Source of the DNA: an uncultured Proteiniphilum sp.
GTDB lineage: Bacteria > Bacteroidota > Bacteroidia > Bacteroidales > Dysgonomonadaceae
Reading direction: 5' to 3'
Assembly: GCA_927407015.1 (NCBI GenBank)
Contig: CAKMJT010000001.1
Span: forward strand, 1 to 64,000
DNA length: 64,000 nt
Shown here: positions 8,547 to 18,673 of the stretch, piece after piece
Numbering within the stretch: the stretch's first letter is position 1
How the letters are laid out: every line of letters starts with the position of its first letter
The notes under the pieces: model-generated
Told to the model about the DNA's origin: nothing
Databases searched by the model: none
What the model saw: the letters and a program-made list of their open reading frames with translations, nothing else
Translations under genes and position numbers: made by a program

Positions 8547-11006
8547 ATGCCAAAAGTTCAAATCATTGATCCGTCGCAAGTCCGTAAGCCGGGGTTTGTA
8601 GAGTTTCAGCCCATCCCCGTCAATCAGTATCAAAAGAGCGTCGCAGAAGAAAAAGAGAATTTCACCCACGAAGAGTTCAAAGCCATCTACCATGATATGG
8701 TGTTGATCCGTGAGTTTGAAACCATGTTGAACCTGATTAAAATCAAAGGTGAATACAACGGTACATCCTATAACCATCCCGGTCCGGCACACCTCTCCAT
8801 CGGTCAGGAGTCGGCTGCGGTGGGTATGGCCTGGACACTGACGGTGGATGATTTTATTTTCGGGAGTCACCGTTCTCACGGTGAGATTCTGGCCAAGGGA
8901 ATGTCGGCCATCCATAAGCTGGATGACGGTCAGCTTACTACGATCATGGAAACATTTTTCGACGGAACGGTCTATGAGATCGTAAAAAAAGATTTTAACG
9001 GCCCGGTGAAAGAGCTGGCAAAAAGATTTTTGGTATACGGCACACTTGCGGAGATCTTTGCCCGCAAGACCGGATTCAACAGGGGACTGGGCGGCTCCAT
9101 GCATGCCTTTTTTACGCCCTTCGGCGTCTATCCCAACAATGCCATCGTGGGCGGTTCGGGCGACATTGCCGTGGGTGCGGCACTTTACAAGAAAGTGAAC
9201 CGTAAACCGGGACTGGTGGTAGCCAATATCGGCGATGCCTCGCTGGCTTGCGGCCCGGTGTGGGAGGGAATCTCCTTCGCCGCCATGGATCAGTTCCGCG
9301 AACTATGGGAAGGAGAGATGCAGGGCGGTCTTCCCGTGATCATCAACATCATGAACAACCAATACGGCATGGGCGGGCAGACTGCCGGCGAGACCATGGG
9401 CTACGGTATTGCAGCACGCATTGGTGCCGGCGTGAATGCCGACCAGATGCATGCCGAGCGGGTCGATGGCTACAATCCCCTGGCCGTGATTGATGCCTAC
9501 AAACGAAAACGCAAGGTGATTGAAGAAAAGCGAGGACCGGTCTTGCTGGATGTGCTTACCTATCGTTACAGCGGTCACTCTCCTTCCGATGCGTCCTCCT
9601 ATCGGACCAAGGAAGAGGTGGAGGCCTGGGAAGCACAGGACTGCATCCGCAGCTACGGTGAACAGTTACAGGAGGCTGAGGTGGCCACGCCGGCTGATCT
9701 GGACAACATCTCCGATGAAATCCGCAAGCTGGTGAATGAGATGTTCCTGCTGGCCATCAACGAGGAAGTATCTCCGCGCATGGACAATGCTGACATCATT
9801 GGTGAGATGATGTTCTCCAACGGATCGGTGGATTCTTTTTCCGATGAAAAACCGGATGTACTGATGCCGATGGATGAAAATTCCCGCGTGAAAAAGATAG
9901 CCGGTAAGGAGCGTTTCGCCTTCGATGCGGAAGGAAAACCGTTCAGCAAGATGAAGCAATACCAGTTGCGCGACGGCATATTCGAGGCGATTATCGACCG
10001 GTTTTATAAAGATGCATCTCTCATCGCTTATGGTGAGGAAAACCGCGACTGGGGCGGTGCCTTTGCCGTTTACGGCGGACTGACGGAGGCGTTGCCTTAT
10101 CACCGACTGTTCAACTCACCCATCTCGGAAGCCTCCATCGTGGGTACCGCCATTGGTTATGCCATGTGTGGCGGACGGGTGATTCCTGAGATCATGTACT
10201 GTGATTTTATCGGAAGGGCGGGGGATGAGATCTTCAACCAGCTGCCCAAGTGGCAGGCCATGAGCGGCAACGTACTCAAAATGCCGGTGGTGGTGCGCGT
10301 ATCGGTAGGATCGAAATATGGGGCGCAGCACTCGCAGGACTGGACCTCGCTGGTGGCACATATCCCCGGCATCAAGGTTTGCTTCCCGGTGACACCTTAT
10401 GATGCCAAGGGGTTGATGAACGCCGCACTGCAGGGTACCGATCCGGTGATCTTTTTCGAGAGTCAGCGTATTTACGATATAGGGGAGCAATTCCATAAAG
10501 GAGGCGTACCTGAAGGATATTATGAAATTCCGCTGGGTGATCCCGATGTGAAGAAGGAGGGGAGTGATATCACCTTCCTGACCGTCGGTCACACCCTCTA
10601 TCCCGCCCTGAAGGCGGCAAAAGAACTGGAAGAGCGTTTCAGTATGAGTGCCGAAGTGATCGACGCCCGCTCACTGGTGCCCTTCAACTACGAGAAGGTG
10701 ATTGCATCGGTGAAAAAGACGGGGAAGATCATTGTGGCCGGTGACGCTACTACCCGCGGTTCGTTCCTGAACGATCTGGCTGCCAGCATCGGCCAGCTGG
10801 CATTCGACTATCTCGATGCCCCCGTGTGCGTACTGGGTTCACGCAACTGGGTCACGCCGGCACACGAACTGGAAGAGTTCTTCTTCCCGCAGCCGGGCTG
10901 GTTCATCGATATGATCCATGAACGGATTCAACCGCTCAGGGATTATATTCCCGGACAGAACTTCACCGACGGTGAGATGGTGAAACGGGCAAAAAAAGGG
11001 ATTTGA
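8547..11006 (+). CDS. Fused E1 alpha/beta of a 2-oxoacid (pyruvate/acetoin-type) dehydrogenase, TPP-dependent
   Basis: 819 aa single ORF; alpha part with GLGGSMHAFF and GDASLACGPVWEG...NNQYGMGG (TPP site); beta part with YGEENRDWGGAFAVYGGL...FNSPISEASIVGTAIGYAMCGGRVIPEIMYCDFIGRAGDEIFNQLPKW...; next to E2 and E3. Confidence 0.92.
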   Translation: MPKVQIIDPSQVRKPGFVEFQPIPVNQYQKSVAEEKENFTHEEFKAIYHDMVLIREFETMLNLIKIKGEYNGTSYNHPGPAHLSIGQESAAVGMAWTLTVDDFIFGSHRSHGEILAKGMSAIHKLDDGQLTTIMETFFDGTVYEIVKKDFNGPVKELAKRFLVYGTLAEIFARKTGFNRGLGGSMHAFFTPFGVYPNNAIVGGSGDIAVGAALYKKVNRKPGLVVANIGDASLACGPVWEGISFAAMDQFRELWEGEMQGGLPVIINIMNNQYGMGGQTAGETMGYGIAARIGAGVNADQMHAERVDGYNPLAVIDAYKRKRKVIEEKRGPVLLDVLTYRYSGHSPSDASSYRTKEEVEAWEAQDCIRSYGEQLQEAEVATPADLDNISDEIRKLVNEMFLLAINEEVSPRMDNADIIGEMMFSNGSVDSFSDEKPDVLMPMDENSRVKKIAGKERFAFDAEGKPFSKMKQYQLRDGIFEAIIDRFYKDASLIAYGEENRDWGGAFAVYGGLTEALPYHRLFNSPISEASIVGTAIGYAMCGGRVIPEIMYCDFIGRAGDEIFNQLPKWQAMSGNVLKMPVVVRVSVGSKYGAQHSQDWTSLVAHIPGIKVCFPVTPYDAKGLMNAALQGTDPVIFFESQRIYDIGEQFHKGGVPEGYYEIPLGDPDVKKEGSDITFLTVGHTLYPALKAAKELEERFSMSAEVIDARSLVPFNYEKVIASVKKTGKIIVAGDATTRGSFLNDLAASIGQLAFDYLDAPVCVLGSRNWVTPAHELEEFFFPQPGWFIDMIHERIQPLRDYIPGQNFTDGEMVKRAKKGI

Positions 11007-11035
11007 TAAGATGATCCGGTGATGTGATGATTCAT

Positions 11036-11097
11036 CAACAGATCAACTAATCTGCTAATCGACTAATCAACTAATCTGCTAATCTGCTAATCAATTT
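11036..11097 (+). repeat. Low-complexity spacer repeat built on CTAATC/TGCTAATC/AACTAATC units
   Basis: cagatcaactaatctgctaatcgactaatcaactaatctgctaatctgctaatca. Confidence 0.8.
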
Positions 11098-12267
11098 ATG
11101 ATATTGAATGTAAATGCCCATTTGCATACCCCTTATTCCTTTAGTGCTTTCCGGGATATCGATGATGCGCTGGACAGGGCGGTTGCCGAAGGAGTTAAAG
11201 TGTTGGGGATCAATGATTTCTACACCACTGAAGGGTATGAGGAGTGGGCTGAAGGATGTAAAAAAAGGCAGCTCTATCCGCTTTTTGGTATCGAATTTAT
11301 CAGCCTGAACGAATCGGATCAGAAAGCCGGATTACGGGTGAATGACCCTGCCAATCCCGGTCGCACCTATCTCAGCGGAAAGGGAATGTCCTATCCTTTC
11401 CGGCTGGCAGAACCTTATGCTACGCAACTCTCAGCCGTACAAGCCGCATCAAACAGGCAGGTGGAGGCGATGTGCAGGAAACTGAACGATTATCTCCGGC
11501 ATAAGCAGGTAGATATCACACTCGATGTGGCACAGATCAGGAATGAACTGACCAAAGGATCCCTCCGTGAACGTCATCTGGCGAAAGCACTGCGGCTGGC
11601 AGTATATACGGCTTGTGATAATGATGTCTCTGCGGTACAATCGGTTTTGGAGAATCTTTTCGATGGAAAGGCAGTAAAATCTTTGTTGAACGATATAGCC
11701 GGTGTGGAGAACGAAATTCGTTCCAACCTGCTGAAGGCAGGCGGTGTTGCGTTCGTTCCTGAAGGACACGACGCTTTTCTGCCAATGGAAAAGGTGCAGG
11801 AAATGATTGTCGCGGCAGGGGGCATTCCCACCTATCCCTTTCTGGCAGACGATGTAAATGGCAATTATACCGATTTTGAATCCAATCCGGAGCGGGTGGC
11901 AGATCAACTTACCGGGAGAGGATTTCATTCGGTTGAGTTTATTACAACACGGAATGATGTGAAGCTATTGGAAAAATATGCTTCCTCTCTCTATGAGCAG
12001 GGATTTGTGGTGACATTCGGCAGCGAGCACAATACACCTGCCATGGAACCCATTGAACTTTCTGCGCGGAACCATACACCATTGACCGATCGGCTGAAGC
12101 AGATCAACTATGAAGGAGCTTGTGTTATAGCGGCACACCAGCATGTTGTTGCACAGGGGCTGGATGGATATGTGGCCGGAAATGGGATGGCCGACCGTTC
12201 AAAGAGAGATGAGTTTAGGAAGTTGGGAGATTCGTTGATTAATAGTGAATGGCTTGTTAACCAGTGA
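11098..12267 (+). CDS. PHP-domain protein (putative metal-dependent phosphoesterase)
   Basis: N-terminal MILNVNAHLHTPYSFSAFRDIDDALDRAVAEGVKVLGINDFYTTEGYEEW and a later FGSEHNTP are PHP-like. Confidence 0.7.
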   Translation: MILNVNAHLHTPYSFSAFRDIDDALDRAVAEGVKVLGINDFYTTEGYEEWAEGCKKRQLYPLFGIEFISLNESDQKAGLRVNDPANPGRTYLSGKGMSYPFRLAEPYATQLSAVQAASNRQVEAMCRKLNDYLRHKQVDITLDVAQIRNELTKGSLRERHLAKALRLAVYTACDNDVSAVQSVLENLFDGKAVKSLLNDIAGVENEIRSNLLKAGGVAFVPEGHDAFLPMEKVQEMIVAAGGIPTYPFLADDVNGNYTDFESNPERVADQLTGRGFHSVEFITTRNDVKLLEKYASSLYEQGFVVTFGSEHNTPAMEPIELSARNHTPLTDRLKQINYEGACVIAAHQHVVAQGLDGYVAGNGMADRSKRDEFRKLGDSLINSEWLVNQ

Positions 12268-12273
12268 GAAAAA

Positions 12274-14235
12274 ATGAAGGAGATTCAACAGTTAATTGAA
12301 ATATCGCAATTGTATGGACGGGACAATCGTTTTGTGATTGCCGGCGGTGGAAACACTTCCTATAAAAACAGTGAAAAAATATGGGTGAAAGCCAGCGGTT
12401 CATCACTGGCGACCATCACGGAAGAGGGTTTTGCCGTGCTGGACCGGTCCAAACTGAACCGAATGTCCGGAAAAGTCTACAGCAGCAATGCCACAGAGCG
12501 GGAAGAGCAGGTGAAAAATGACCTGGCTGAGGCTACGCTCACCAGGGATAAGCGTCCCTCTGTGGAGACATCGATGCACAATGTGATTGAATATGCTTTT
12601 GTGGTACACCTTCACCCTACCATCGTGAACGGGCTGATGTGTGCCCGCAATGCGGCATCGGAATTGGTGAGACTCTTCGGTGAGAAGATGTTGTATGTGG
12701 AATATACCGACCCCGGATATGTGCTTTTTAAGAAGGTGTATGATCAGATCAAAGCGTACCGGAAAAAATATAACCAGGAGCCTCAGGTGATCTGGCTGCA
12801 GAATCACGGTATTTTTGTGGCTGCAGACACCACAGGAGAGATCAGAACGATCTATACGGATCTGCTGACAAGGCTCGAGAACGCCATTACTCAGCCATTT
12901 CCCGCAGGGGAGAGAGAGACCTGTCGCTGCACGGAAGAGATCCTCCCAGCCCTGAGAATGATGCTGTCAGATAGCGGATTGAAGACATTGAGAGTGCGGA
13001 AAAACGAGTTGATAAAGTATTATTACGACAGCGAGAAGCATCAACAATCAATAGCCAGGCCCTTTACGCCCGATGCCATCGTCTATTGCAAATCAAATTA
13101 TATTTTCCTGAATGAAGAGACACCGGAAAAGGTGCTGCATGAAGCGGAAAAAGAGATTCCTTCTTTTACCCAAAAACATGGATATCTGCCTAAAGTGCTG
13201 TTGATAAAAGGGATCGGTCTGGTTGCCGTGGGCGATAATGCCGGACAGTGCAACACCATCCTCGATGTCTTTGAGGATGCGATGAAGATAGCCTGCCTGG
13301 CTCAGTCGTTCGGTGGTGAGCACCCGATGACCGCGACGCAGATTGATTTTATTGATCATTGGGAAGTGGAGTACTACCGGCGTAGTGTGGCTGCCGGTGT
13401 TACCAGGGGTCGTGCAGAGAATAAAACCATTGTGATTACCGGTGCTGCCCAGGGATTTGGTGAGGGTATTGGCCGCTGTCTCTTGCAGGAGGGAGCGAAT
13501 ATTGTCATTGCCGACCTGAATGAACAGGCGGGCAGGGCGACTGCAGACCTTTTCAACACGATGGCGAAAAGTAACCGGGCTGTTTTTATCAAGACGAATG
13601 TGGCTGATATGACGAGCCTGGAGCATCTGATGCACGAAACCGTTTGTCAGTTCGGGGCTATTGACTGTTTTATCAGCAATGCCGGTGTTCTGCGTGCCGG
13701 TGGACTGGAGGATATGACACCCGCCAATTTCGATTTTGTCACTAAAATCAATTATAGTGCCTATTTCTATTGCACCAGGGTGGTCAGCAGCATCATGAAA
13801 TTGCAAACAAAATATGCTAAGGATAATTACTATGCCGATATCATCCAGATCAACTCCAAATCAGGACTGGAAGGGAGCAAAGCCAACTTTGCCTATGCGG
13901 GAGGCAAGTTCGGAGGGATCGGGCTGACGCAATCCTTTGCTCTGGAGCTGGCCCCATACCGCATCAAGGTGAATGCCGTTTGTCCGGGTAACTTTTACGA
14001 AGGCCCTCTCTGGAGTGACCCGGAGAACGGGCTTTTTGTACAGTACCTGCAGGCAGGGAAAGTACCCGGTGCGAAAACCATAGCGGATGTGAAGGAGTTC
14101 TATCTCGCTAAAGTGCCTATGCGAAAAGGATGTACGCCAGAGGATGTGACCAGGGGAGTTCTCTATCTGATGGAACAGTGCGGCGAGACGGGACAGGCGC
14201 TACCTATCACCGGCGGACAGGTGATGTTGAATTAA
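12274..14235 (+). CDS. Bifunctional class II aldolase / short-chain dehydrogenase (RhaEW/YuxG-like rhamnulose-1-phosphate aldolase-dehydrogenase)
   Basis: N-terminal aldolase II (VVHLHPTIVNGL...VIWLQNHGIFVAAD); C-terminal Rossmann SDR (IVITGAAQGFGEGIGRCLLQEGANIVIADLNEQAG...SNAGVLRAG...YAGGKFGGIGLTQSFALELAPYRIKVNAVCPG). Confidence 0.85.
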   Translation: MKEIQQLIEISQLYGRDNRFVIAGGGNTSYKNSEKIWVKASGSSLATITEEGFAVLDRSKLNRMSGKVYSSNATEREEQVKNDLAEATLTRDKRPSVETSMHNVIEYAFVVHLHPTIVNGLMCARNAASELVRLFGEKMLYVEYTDPGYVLFKKVYDQIKAYRKKYNQEPQVIWLQNHGIFVAADTTGEIRTIYTDLLTRLENAITQPFPAGERETCRCTEEILPALRMMLSDSGLKTLRVRKNELIKYYYDSEKHQQSIARPFTPDAIVYCKSNYIFLNEETPEKVLHEAEKEIPSFTQKHGYLPKVLLIKGIGLVAVGDNAGQCNTILDVFEDAMKIACLAQSFGGEHPMTATQIDFIDHWEVEYYRRSVAAGVTRGRAENKTIVITGAAQGFGEGIGRCLLQEGANIVIADLNEQAGRATADLFNTMAKSNRAVFIKTNVADMTSLEHLMHETVCQFGAIDCFISNAGVLRAGGLEDMTPANFDFVTKINYSAYFYCTRVVSSIMKLQTKYAKDNYYADIIQINSKSGLEGSKANFAYAGGKFGGIGLTQSFALELAPYRIKVNAVCPGNFYEGPLWSDPENGLFVQYLQAGKVPGAKTIADVKEFYLAKVPMRKGCTPEDVTRGVLYLMEQCGETGQALPITGGQVMLN

Positions 14236-14250
14236 TTAATCACAGCAAAT

Positions 14251-15546
14251 ATGAAAACAAGAGCAGTTCGACTTTACGGCAAAAAAGACCTTCGGATGGA
14301 GGAGTTCGATTTGCCACAGATTAAAGAGAATGAAATCCTGGCCAAAGTGGTCTCCGACTCACTGTGTATGTCCTCCTACAAGGCATCCACGCAGGGAACC
14401 GATCATAAGCGTATCCCCGGTGACGTGGCAGATAACCCCATCATCATCGGACATGAGTTTGCCGGTGAGCTGCTGGAAGTAGGGGCTAAATGGGCAGACA
14501 CGTTCAAACCCGGTGATAAATTCTCCATCCAGCCGGCGCTCTATTACGAAGACGGACCGGTTGGCATACTGAGTGCACCGGGCTACAGCTACAAATACAT
14601 CGGGGGTGATGCCACCTACGTGGTCATACCCAACGAGGTGATGGAACAAAACTGCCTGCTGCCCTATCAGGGAGAGGGATATTATCCCGCTTCGCTGGCA
14701 GAGCCGCTCTCCTGTGTGATTGGTGCCATGCATGCCAACTATCACACAACCCCGGGTAGCTACGCACACAGGATGGAGATTATGGACGGTGGGAAAATGG
14801 CTATACTGGCGGGAGTGGGACCTATGGGTCTTGCGGCTGTCAACTATGTACTTCGCCGTGAGGATCGCAAACCTTCTTTGTTGGTGGTGACCGATGTGGA
14901 CCAGACGCGTCTGGATCGCGCAGCGACGATCTATACCGTTGAATTCGCTGCTTCGCGGGGCATTGACCTGCGCTATATAAATACCGGAAAAATGGATAAT
15001 CCGGTGAAAGAACTGAAGGGCATCAGCGGTGATACAGGATTTGACGATGTCTTCGTGTTCGCCCCCGTGAGACCGGTAGTAGAGCAGGGGGATGCCATCC
15101 TTGCCTTCGACGGCTGCCTCAACTTCTTTGCCGGCCCGGGTGACCCCAACTTCAGTGCGATGTTTAATTTTTATAACGTCCATTATGCCTATACCCATAT
15201 TGTAGGTACCAGTGGAGGTAATAACGACGATATGGTGGAGGCACTCGATATCATGAGCCGGGGACTTGACCCTGCTGGTCTGGTGACACATATCGGCGGA
15301 CTGGATGCAGTGGCTGAGGCCACCAATCATCTGCCCGATATTCCGGGAGGAAAGAAATTGATCTATACCCATCTGTCGATGCCGCTGACCCCCATTGCCG
15401 ACTTTGAAAAACTGGGTGAGTCCAGCGAACTGTTCCGTGAGCTGGCACTGATCTGCCATAAACACAACGGATTATGGAGCGTAGAGGCAGAATCATACCT
15501 GCTCAATCATTTCGGAAATCAGAAAGAGTTAGAAGTTGAAAGTTAA
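14251..15546 (+). CDS. MDR-family (zinc) dehydrogenase, L-sorbose-1-phosphate reductase (SorE)-like
   Basis: VRLYGKKDLRMEEFDLP..NPIIIGHEFAGELLEVG...VVIPNEVMEQNCLLPY...SLAEPLSCVIGA...NFFAGPGDPNF...HYAYTHIVGTSGGNNDDM; resembles SorE from memory. Confidence 0.75.
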   Translation: MKTRAVRLYGKKDLRMEEFDLPQIKENEILAKVVSDSLCMSSYKASTQGTDHKRIPGDVADNPIIIGHEFAGELLEVGAKWADTFKPGDKFSIQPALYYEDGPVGILSAPGYSYKYIGGDATYVVIPNEVMEQNCLLPYQGEGYYPASLAEPLSCVIGAMHANYHTTPGSYAHRMEIMDGGKMAILAGVGPMGLAAVNYVLRREDRKPSLLVVTDVDQTRLDRAATIYTVEFAASRGIDLRYINTGKMDNPVKELKGISGDTGFDDVFVFAPVRPVVEQGDAILAFDGCLNFFAGPGDPNFSAMFNFYNVHYAYTHIVGTSGGNNDDMVEALDIMSRGLDPAGLVTHIGGLDAVAEATNHLPDIPGGKKLIYTHLSMPLTPIADFEKLGESSELFRELALICHKHNGLWSVEAESYLLNHFGNQKELEVES

Positions 15547-15606
15547 AAGGTTGAAAGTTAAAAGGTTGAAAGTTAGAAAGTTTAAAGTTAAAAGTCAAAA
15601 AAAATG

Positions 15607-15802
<196 letters not shown>

Positions 15803-15838
15803 CTGACAGCTGACTGCTGAAAGCTGAAAACTGAATAT

Positions 15839-17137
15839 ATGAAACAATTAGATGTGAATTTAATGCATCCGGTGGAACAGATCAATGTGATCATCGGCAG
15901 AATATACAAGAGTGGAATGACTACCACCTCGGGAGGTAACATCTCTGTCAGGGATAAGAACGGTGATATCTGGATTACTCCCTCGGGAGTAGACAAAGGG
16001 TCTCTCACCGTAAAAGATATCATGCAGGTGAAAAAAGACGGCACCCTCATAGGTCTGCATAAACCCTCATCGGAACTGCCTTTTCACAAAGCGATCTACG
16101 AAGAGCGTCCCGAGCTAATGGCCATTATCCATGCACATCCACCCGCCCTGGTCGCTTTCAGTATAGCCGGTATTGTCCCCGACACGAAAATAGTTCCGCA
16201 GGCACACAATATCTGCGGAGATATCGGTTTTGCCCCTTATGGAACACCCGGAAGTGAAGACCTGGGCGAGAAAATTGCCTTTGAGTTCAAAGACAAGCGT
16301 TATAAAGCCGTGATCATGGAGAATCATGGGGTGGTACTGGGCGGTACCGATATGATGGATGCCTACCAGCGCTTTGAGACACTGGAGTTCTGTTGCCGCA
16401 CCATCGTCAATGCCAAACGACTGGGGAATGTGAACTACCTGTCAGATGAGCAGGTATCGCAATATGTGCATCACCTGCCGACGAATGTATCGCATTTCAT
16501 GGATATTGATCATCCGTCAGAGGAGCGGGCCATCCGTACCGATATGGTCAATATCATCCGCAGGGCCTGTAACCAGGGCCTGATGATATCGACTTATGGA
16601 ACAGTCTCTGTCCGCTGGAAGGATAACGACTTCCTGATTACGCCCAGCAACATTGCCCGGTGGGATATTGTGCCCAGTGATATCGTGCAAATCAAAAACG
16701 GGATGGCTGAAGCGGGCAAGATACCCAGCAGATCAGTCGCACTGCATCAGCGTATTTATCAGCTGAATCCGCAAATCAACTCCATCATCTGTACTCAACC
16801 TGTTAACCTGATGGCCCATGCCGTGAGCGGTTCAAAATTTGATGTGCGCACCATCCCCGAGAGCTGGATCTTCCTGCAGGATGTGCCTTCCATTCCTTTT
16901 GGATTGATATACAATGATGTGGATAGCGTGGCAAAGATGTTCAACAAGAATCGGGTTATACTGGTCGAGAATGACAGCGTTTTCATCACCGGTGATAAAC
17001 TGCTGAACACGTTTGATTACCTGGAGGTAGCGGAGTTCTCCGCCAACTCGCTGGTGATGGCCGCTTCTATCGGCCCGTTGCAACCTATCGGGGATGAGGA
17101 AATCGAAGATCTGCGGGTGGTGTTTAATGTGAAGTGA
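15839..17137 (+). CDS. Double-domain class II aldolase/adducin family protein
   Basis: First domain IIGRIYKSGMTTTSGGNISVRDKNGDIWITPSGVDKGSL..IIHAHPPALVAFS..VIMENHGVVLGG; second NIIRRACNQGLMISTYGTVSVRWKDNDFLITPSNI... Confidence 0.85.
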   Translation: MKQLDVNLMHPVEQINVIIGRIYKSGMTTTSGGNISVRDKNGDIWITPSGVDKGSLTVKDIMQVKKDGTLIGLHKPSSELPFHKAIYEERPELMAIIHAHPPALVAFSIAGIVPDTKIVPQAHNICGDIGFAPYGTPGSEDLGEKIAFEFKDKRYKAVIMENHGVVLGGTDMMDAYQRFETLEFCCRTIVNAKRLGNVNYLSDEQVSQYVHHLPTNVSHFMDIDHPSEERAIRTDMVNIIRRACNQGLMISTYGTVSVRWKDNDFLITPSNIARWDIVPSDIVQIKNGMAEAGKIPSRSVALHQRIYQLNPQINSIICTQPVNLMAHAVSGSKFDVRTIPESWIFLQDVPSIPFGLIYNDVDSVAKMFNKNRVILVENDSVFITGDKLLNTFDYLEVAEFSANSLVMAASIGPLQPIGDEEIEDLRVVFNVK

Positions 17138-17242
17138 ACGTCCGTAAACAGTTGATGTAATCGGTCTGATACCGGATAAATATCTCATAACCGGTAATAA
17201 GATCCAAAGGACCGAATCAATACATAAGGTGTCTGAATAAGG

Positions 17243-17280
17243 AAAGAGGGTGAAATCAAAGCATGTTTCACCCTCTTTTT
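17243..17280. terminator. Bidirectional Rho-independent terminator between convergent 15839 (+) and xylA (-)
   Basis: AAAGAGGGTGAAA - 10-nt loop - TTTCACCCTCTTTTT, perfect stem, A/T tracts on both sides. Confidence 0.9.
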
Positions 17281-17303
17281 CAATGAATACCCGATATCAC
17301 AAT

Positions 17304-18635
17304 TTATAGATACATATTAACCATTGCTTCATAGAGCTCCTGCTTGCCACTGATCTGTGCAGGCTCCATGCCCATCGCAAGGGCATAGGCACGCATATCT
17401 TCCAGCGTCAGTTTGCCCTCTTCGAACTCTTTCCCCTTACCGGCGTCGAAAGAGGCATACCGCTCTTCGCGCATCGACAGATAAGGCGACTCTTCCAGTA
17501 TGGCTGCCGCTGCTTCCAGCGCACGGGCAAAAGCGTCCATGCCGGCAATGTGAGCGATAAAGATATCTTCCAGATCGGTCGAGTTCCTGCGCGTTTTTGC
17601 ATCGAAGTTGGTGCCGCCGCCCTGCAGTCCGCCACCCTGTAGAATCACAAGCATAGCCTGGGTAAGCTCATACAGATCGATAGGGAACTGATCGGTGTCC
17701 CATCCGTTCTGATAATCACCCCTGTTGGCATCGATGGAGCCCAGCATCCCCGCATCCACGGCACATTGCAGGTCATGCTCGAAAGTATGGCCTGCCAGTG
17801 TGGCATGGTTCACCTCCACGTTGAGTTTGAAATCCTTATCGAGGTTGTGGGCACGCAGAAAACCAATCACCGTTTCAGCATCCACATCGTACTGATGTTT
17901 GGTCGGTTCCATCGGTTTGGGTTCAATAAAGAAAGTACCCTTGAACCCTTTTGCCCTGGCATAATCACGCGCTTTGGTCAGCATCATGGCCAGATGCTCT
18001 TTCTCACGTTTCATATCTGTATTCAGCAGGCTCATATACCCTTCACGTCCTCCCCAGAACACATAGTTCTCACCACCCAGCTCAATGGTCGCATCGAGTG
18101 CATTCTTGATCTGTGTGGCTGCATAGGCTACACTGTCGAAATTGGGATTGGTGGCCGCTCCGTTCATATAACGCTTGTTACTGAACACATTGGCCGTGCC
18201 CCAGAGCAGTTTGATGCCCGTTGCGGCCTTTTTCTCCTTGACGTAGGCGACGATGGCTTTCAGGTTGGCTTCGTACTCTTCCAGCGAGTTGCCTTCTTCG
18301 ATAAGGTCCACATCATGAAAACAGAAATAATCGATTCCTATTTTCTGCATGAATTCGAAACCTGCATCTACCTTTTTCCTGGCCTTTTCAATCGCCGTGT
18401 TGCCATTATTCCATTCAAAGTCCTTGGTTTCTTCTCCAAAGGGATCGCTCGACTCTGCACAAAGCGTGTGCCAGTAAGCCATAGAGAATTTAAACCAATC
18501 CTTCATCTTACGCCCGTAAACCACTTTCTCAGGGTTGTAGTACCTGAAGGCCAGTGGATTGCGACTTTCTTTACCCTCGAATTTGATCTTCCCGATTTCC
18601 GGGAAATACTCCGTTCGTTTGTTTGCTGATTCCAT
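17304..18635 (-). CDS. xylA: Xylose isomerase
   Basis: [82 protein letters not shown]. Confidence 0.97.
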   Translation of the reverse strand: MESANKRTEYFPEIGKIKFEGKESRNPLAFRYYNPEKVVYGRKMKDWFKFSMAYWHTLCAESSDPFGEETKDFEWNNGNTAIEKARKKVDAGFEFMQKIGIDYFCFHDVDLIEEGNSLEEYEANLKAIVAYVKEKKAATGIKLLWGTANVFSNKRYMNGAATNPNFDSVAYAATQIKNALDATIELGGENYVFWGGREGYMSLLNTDMKREKEHLAMMLTKARDYARAKGFKGTFFIEPKPMEPTKHQYDVDAETVIGFLRAHNLDKDFKLNVEVNHATLAGHTFEHDLQCAVDAGMLGSIDANRGDYQNGWDTDQFPIDLYELTQAMLVILQGGGLQGGGTNFDAKTRRNSTDLEDIFIAHIAGMDAFARALEAAAAILEESPYLSMREERYASFDAGKGKEFEEGKLTLEDMRAYALAMGMEPAQISGKQELYEAMVNMYL

Positions 18636-18673
18636 AATTTGTTTTACTTAAATAGTGTACTATAAATGATTAA

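Noticed and set aside
8547-11006. Fused E1 as a sequencing artefact joining two genes
   Set aside because: Reading frame is continuous through the linker and fused E1 alpha/beta proteins are known; only the inserts are noted as unusual.
14359-15465. 368-aa minus-strand ORF
   Set aside because: Antisense to the SorE-like dehydrogenase, which has clear MDR motifs.
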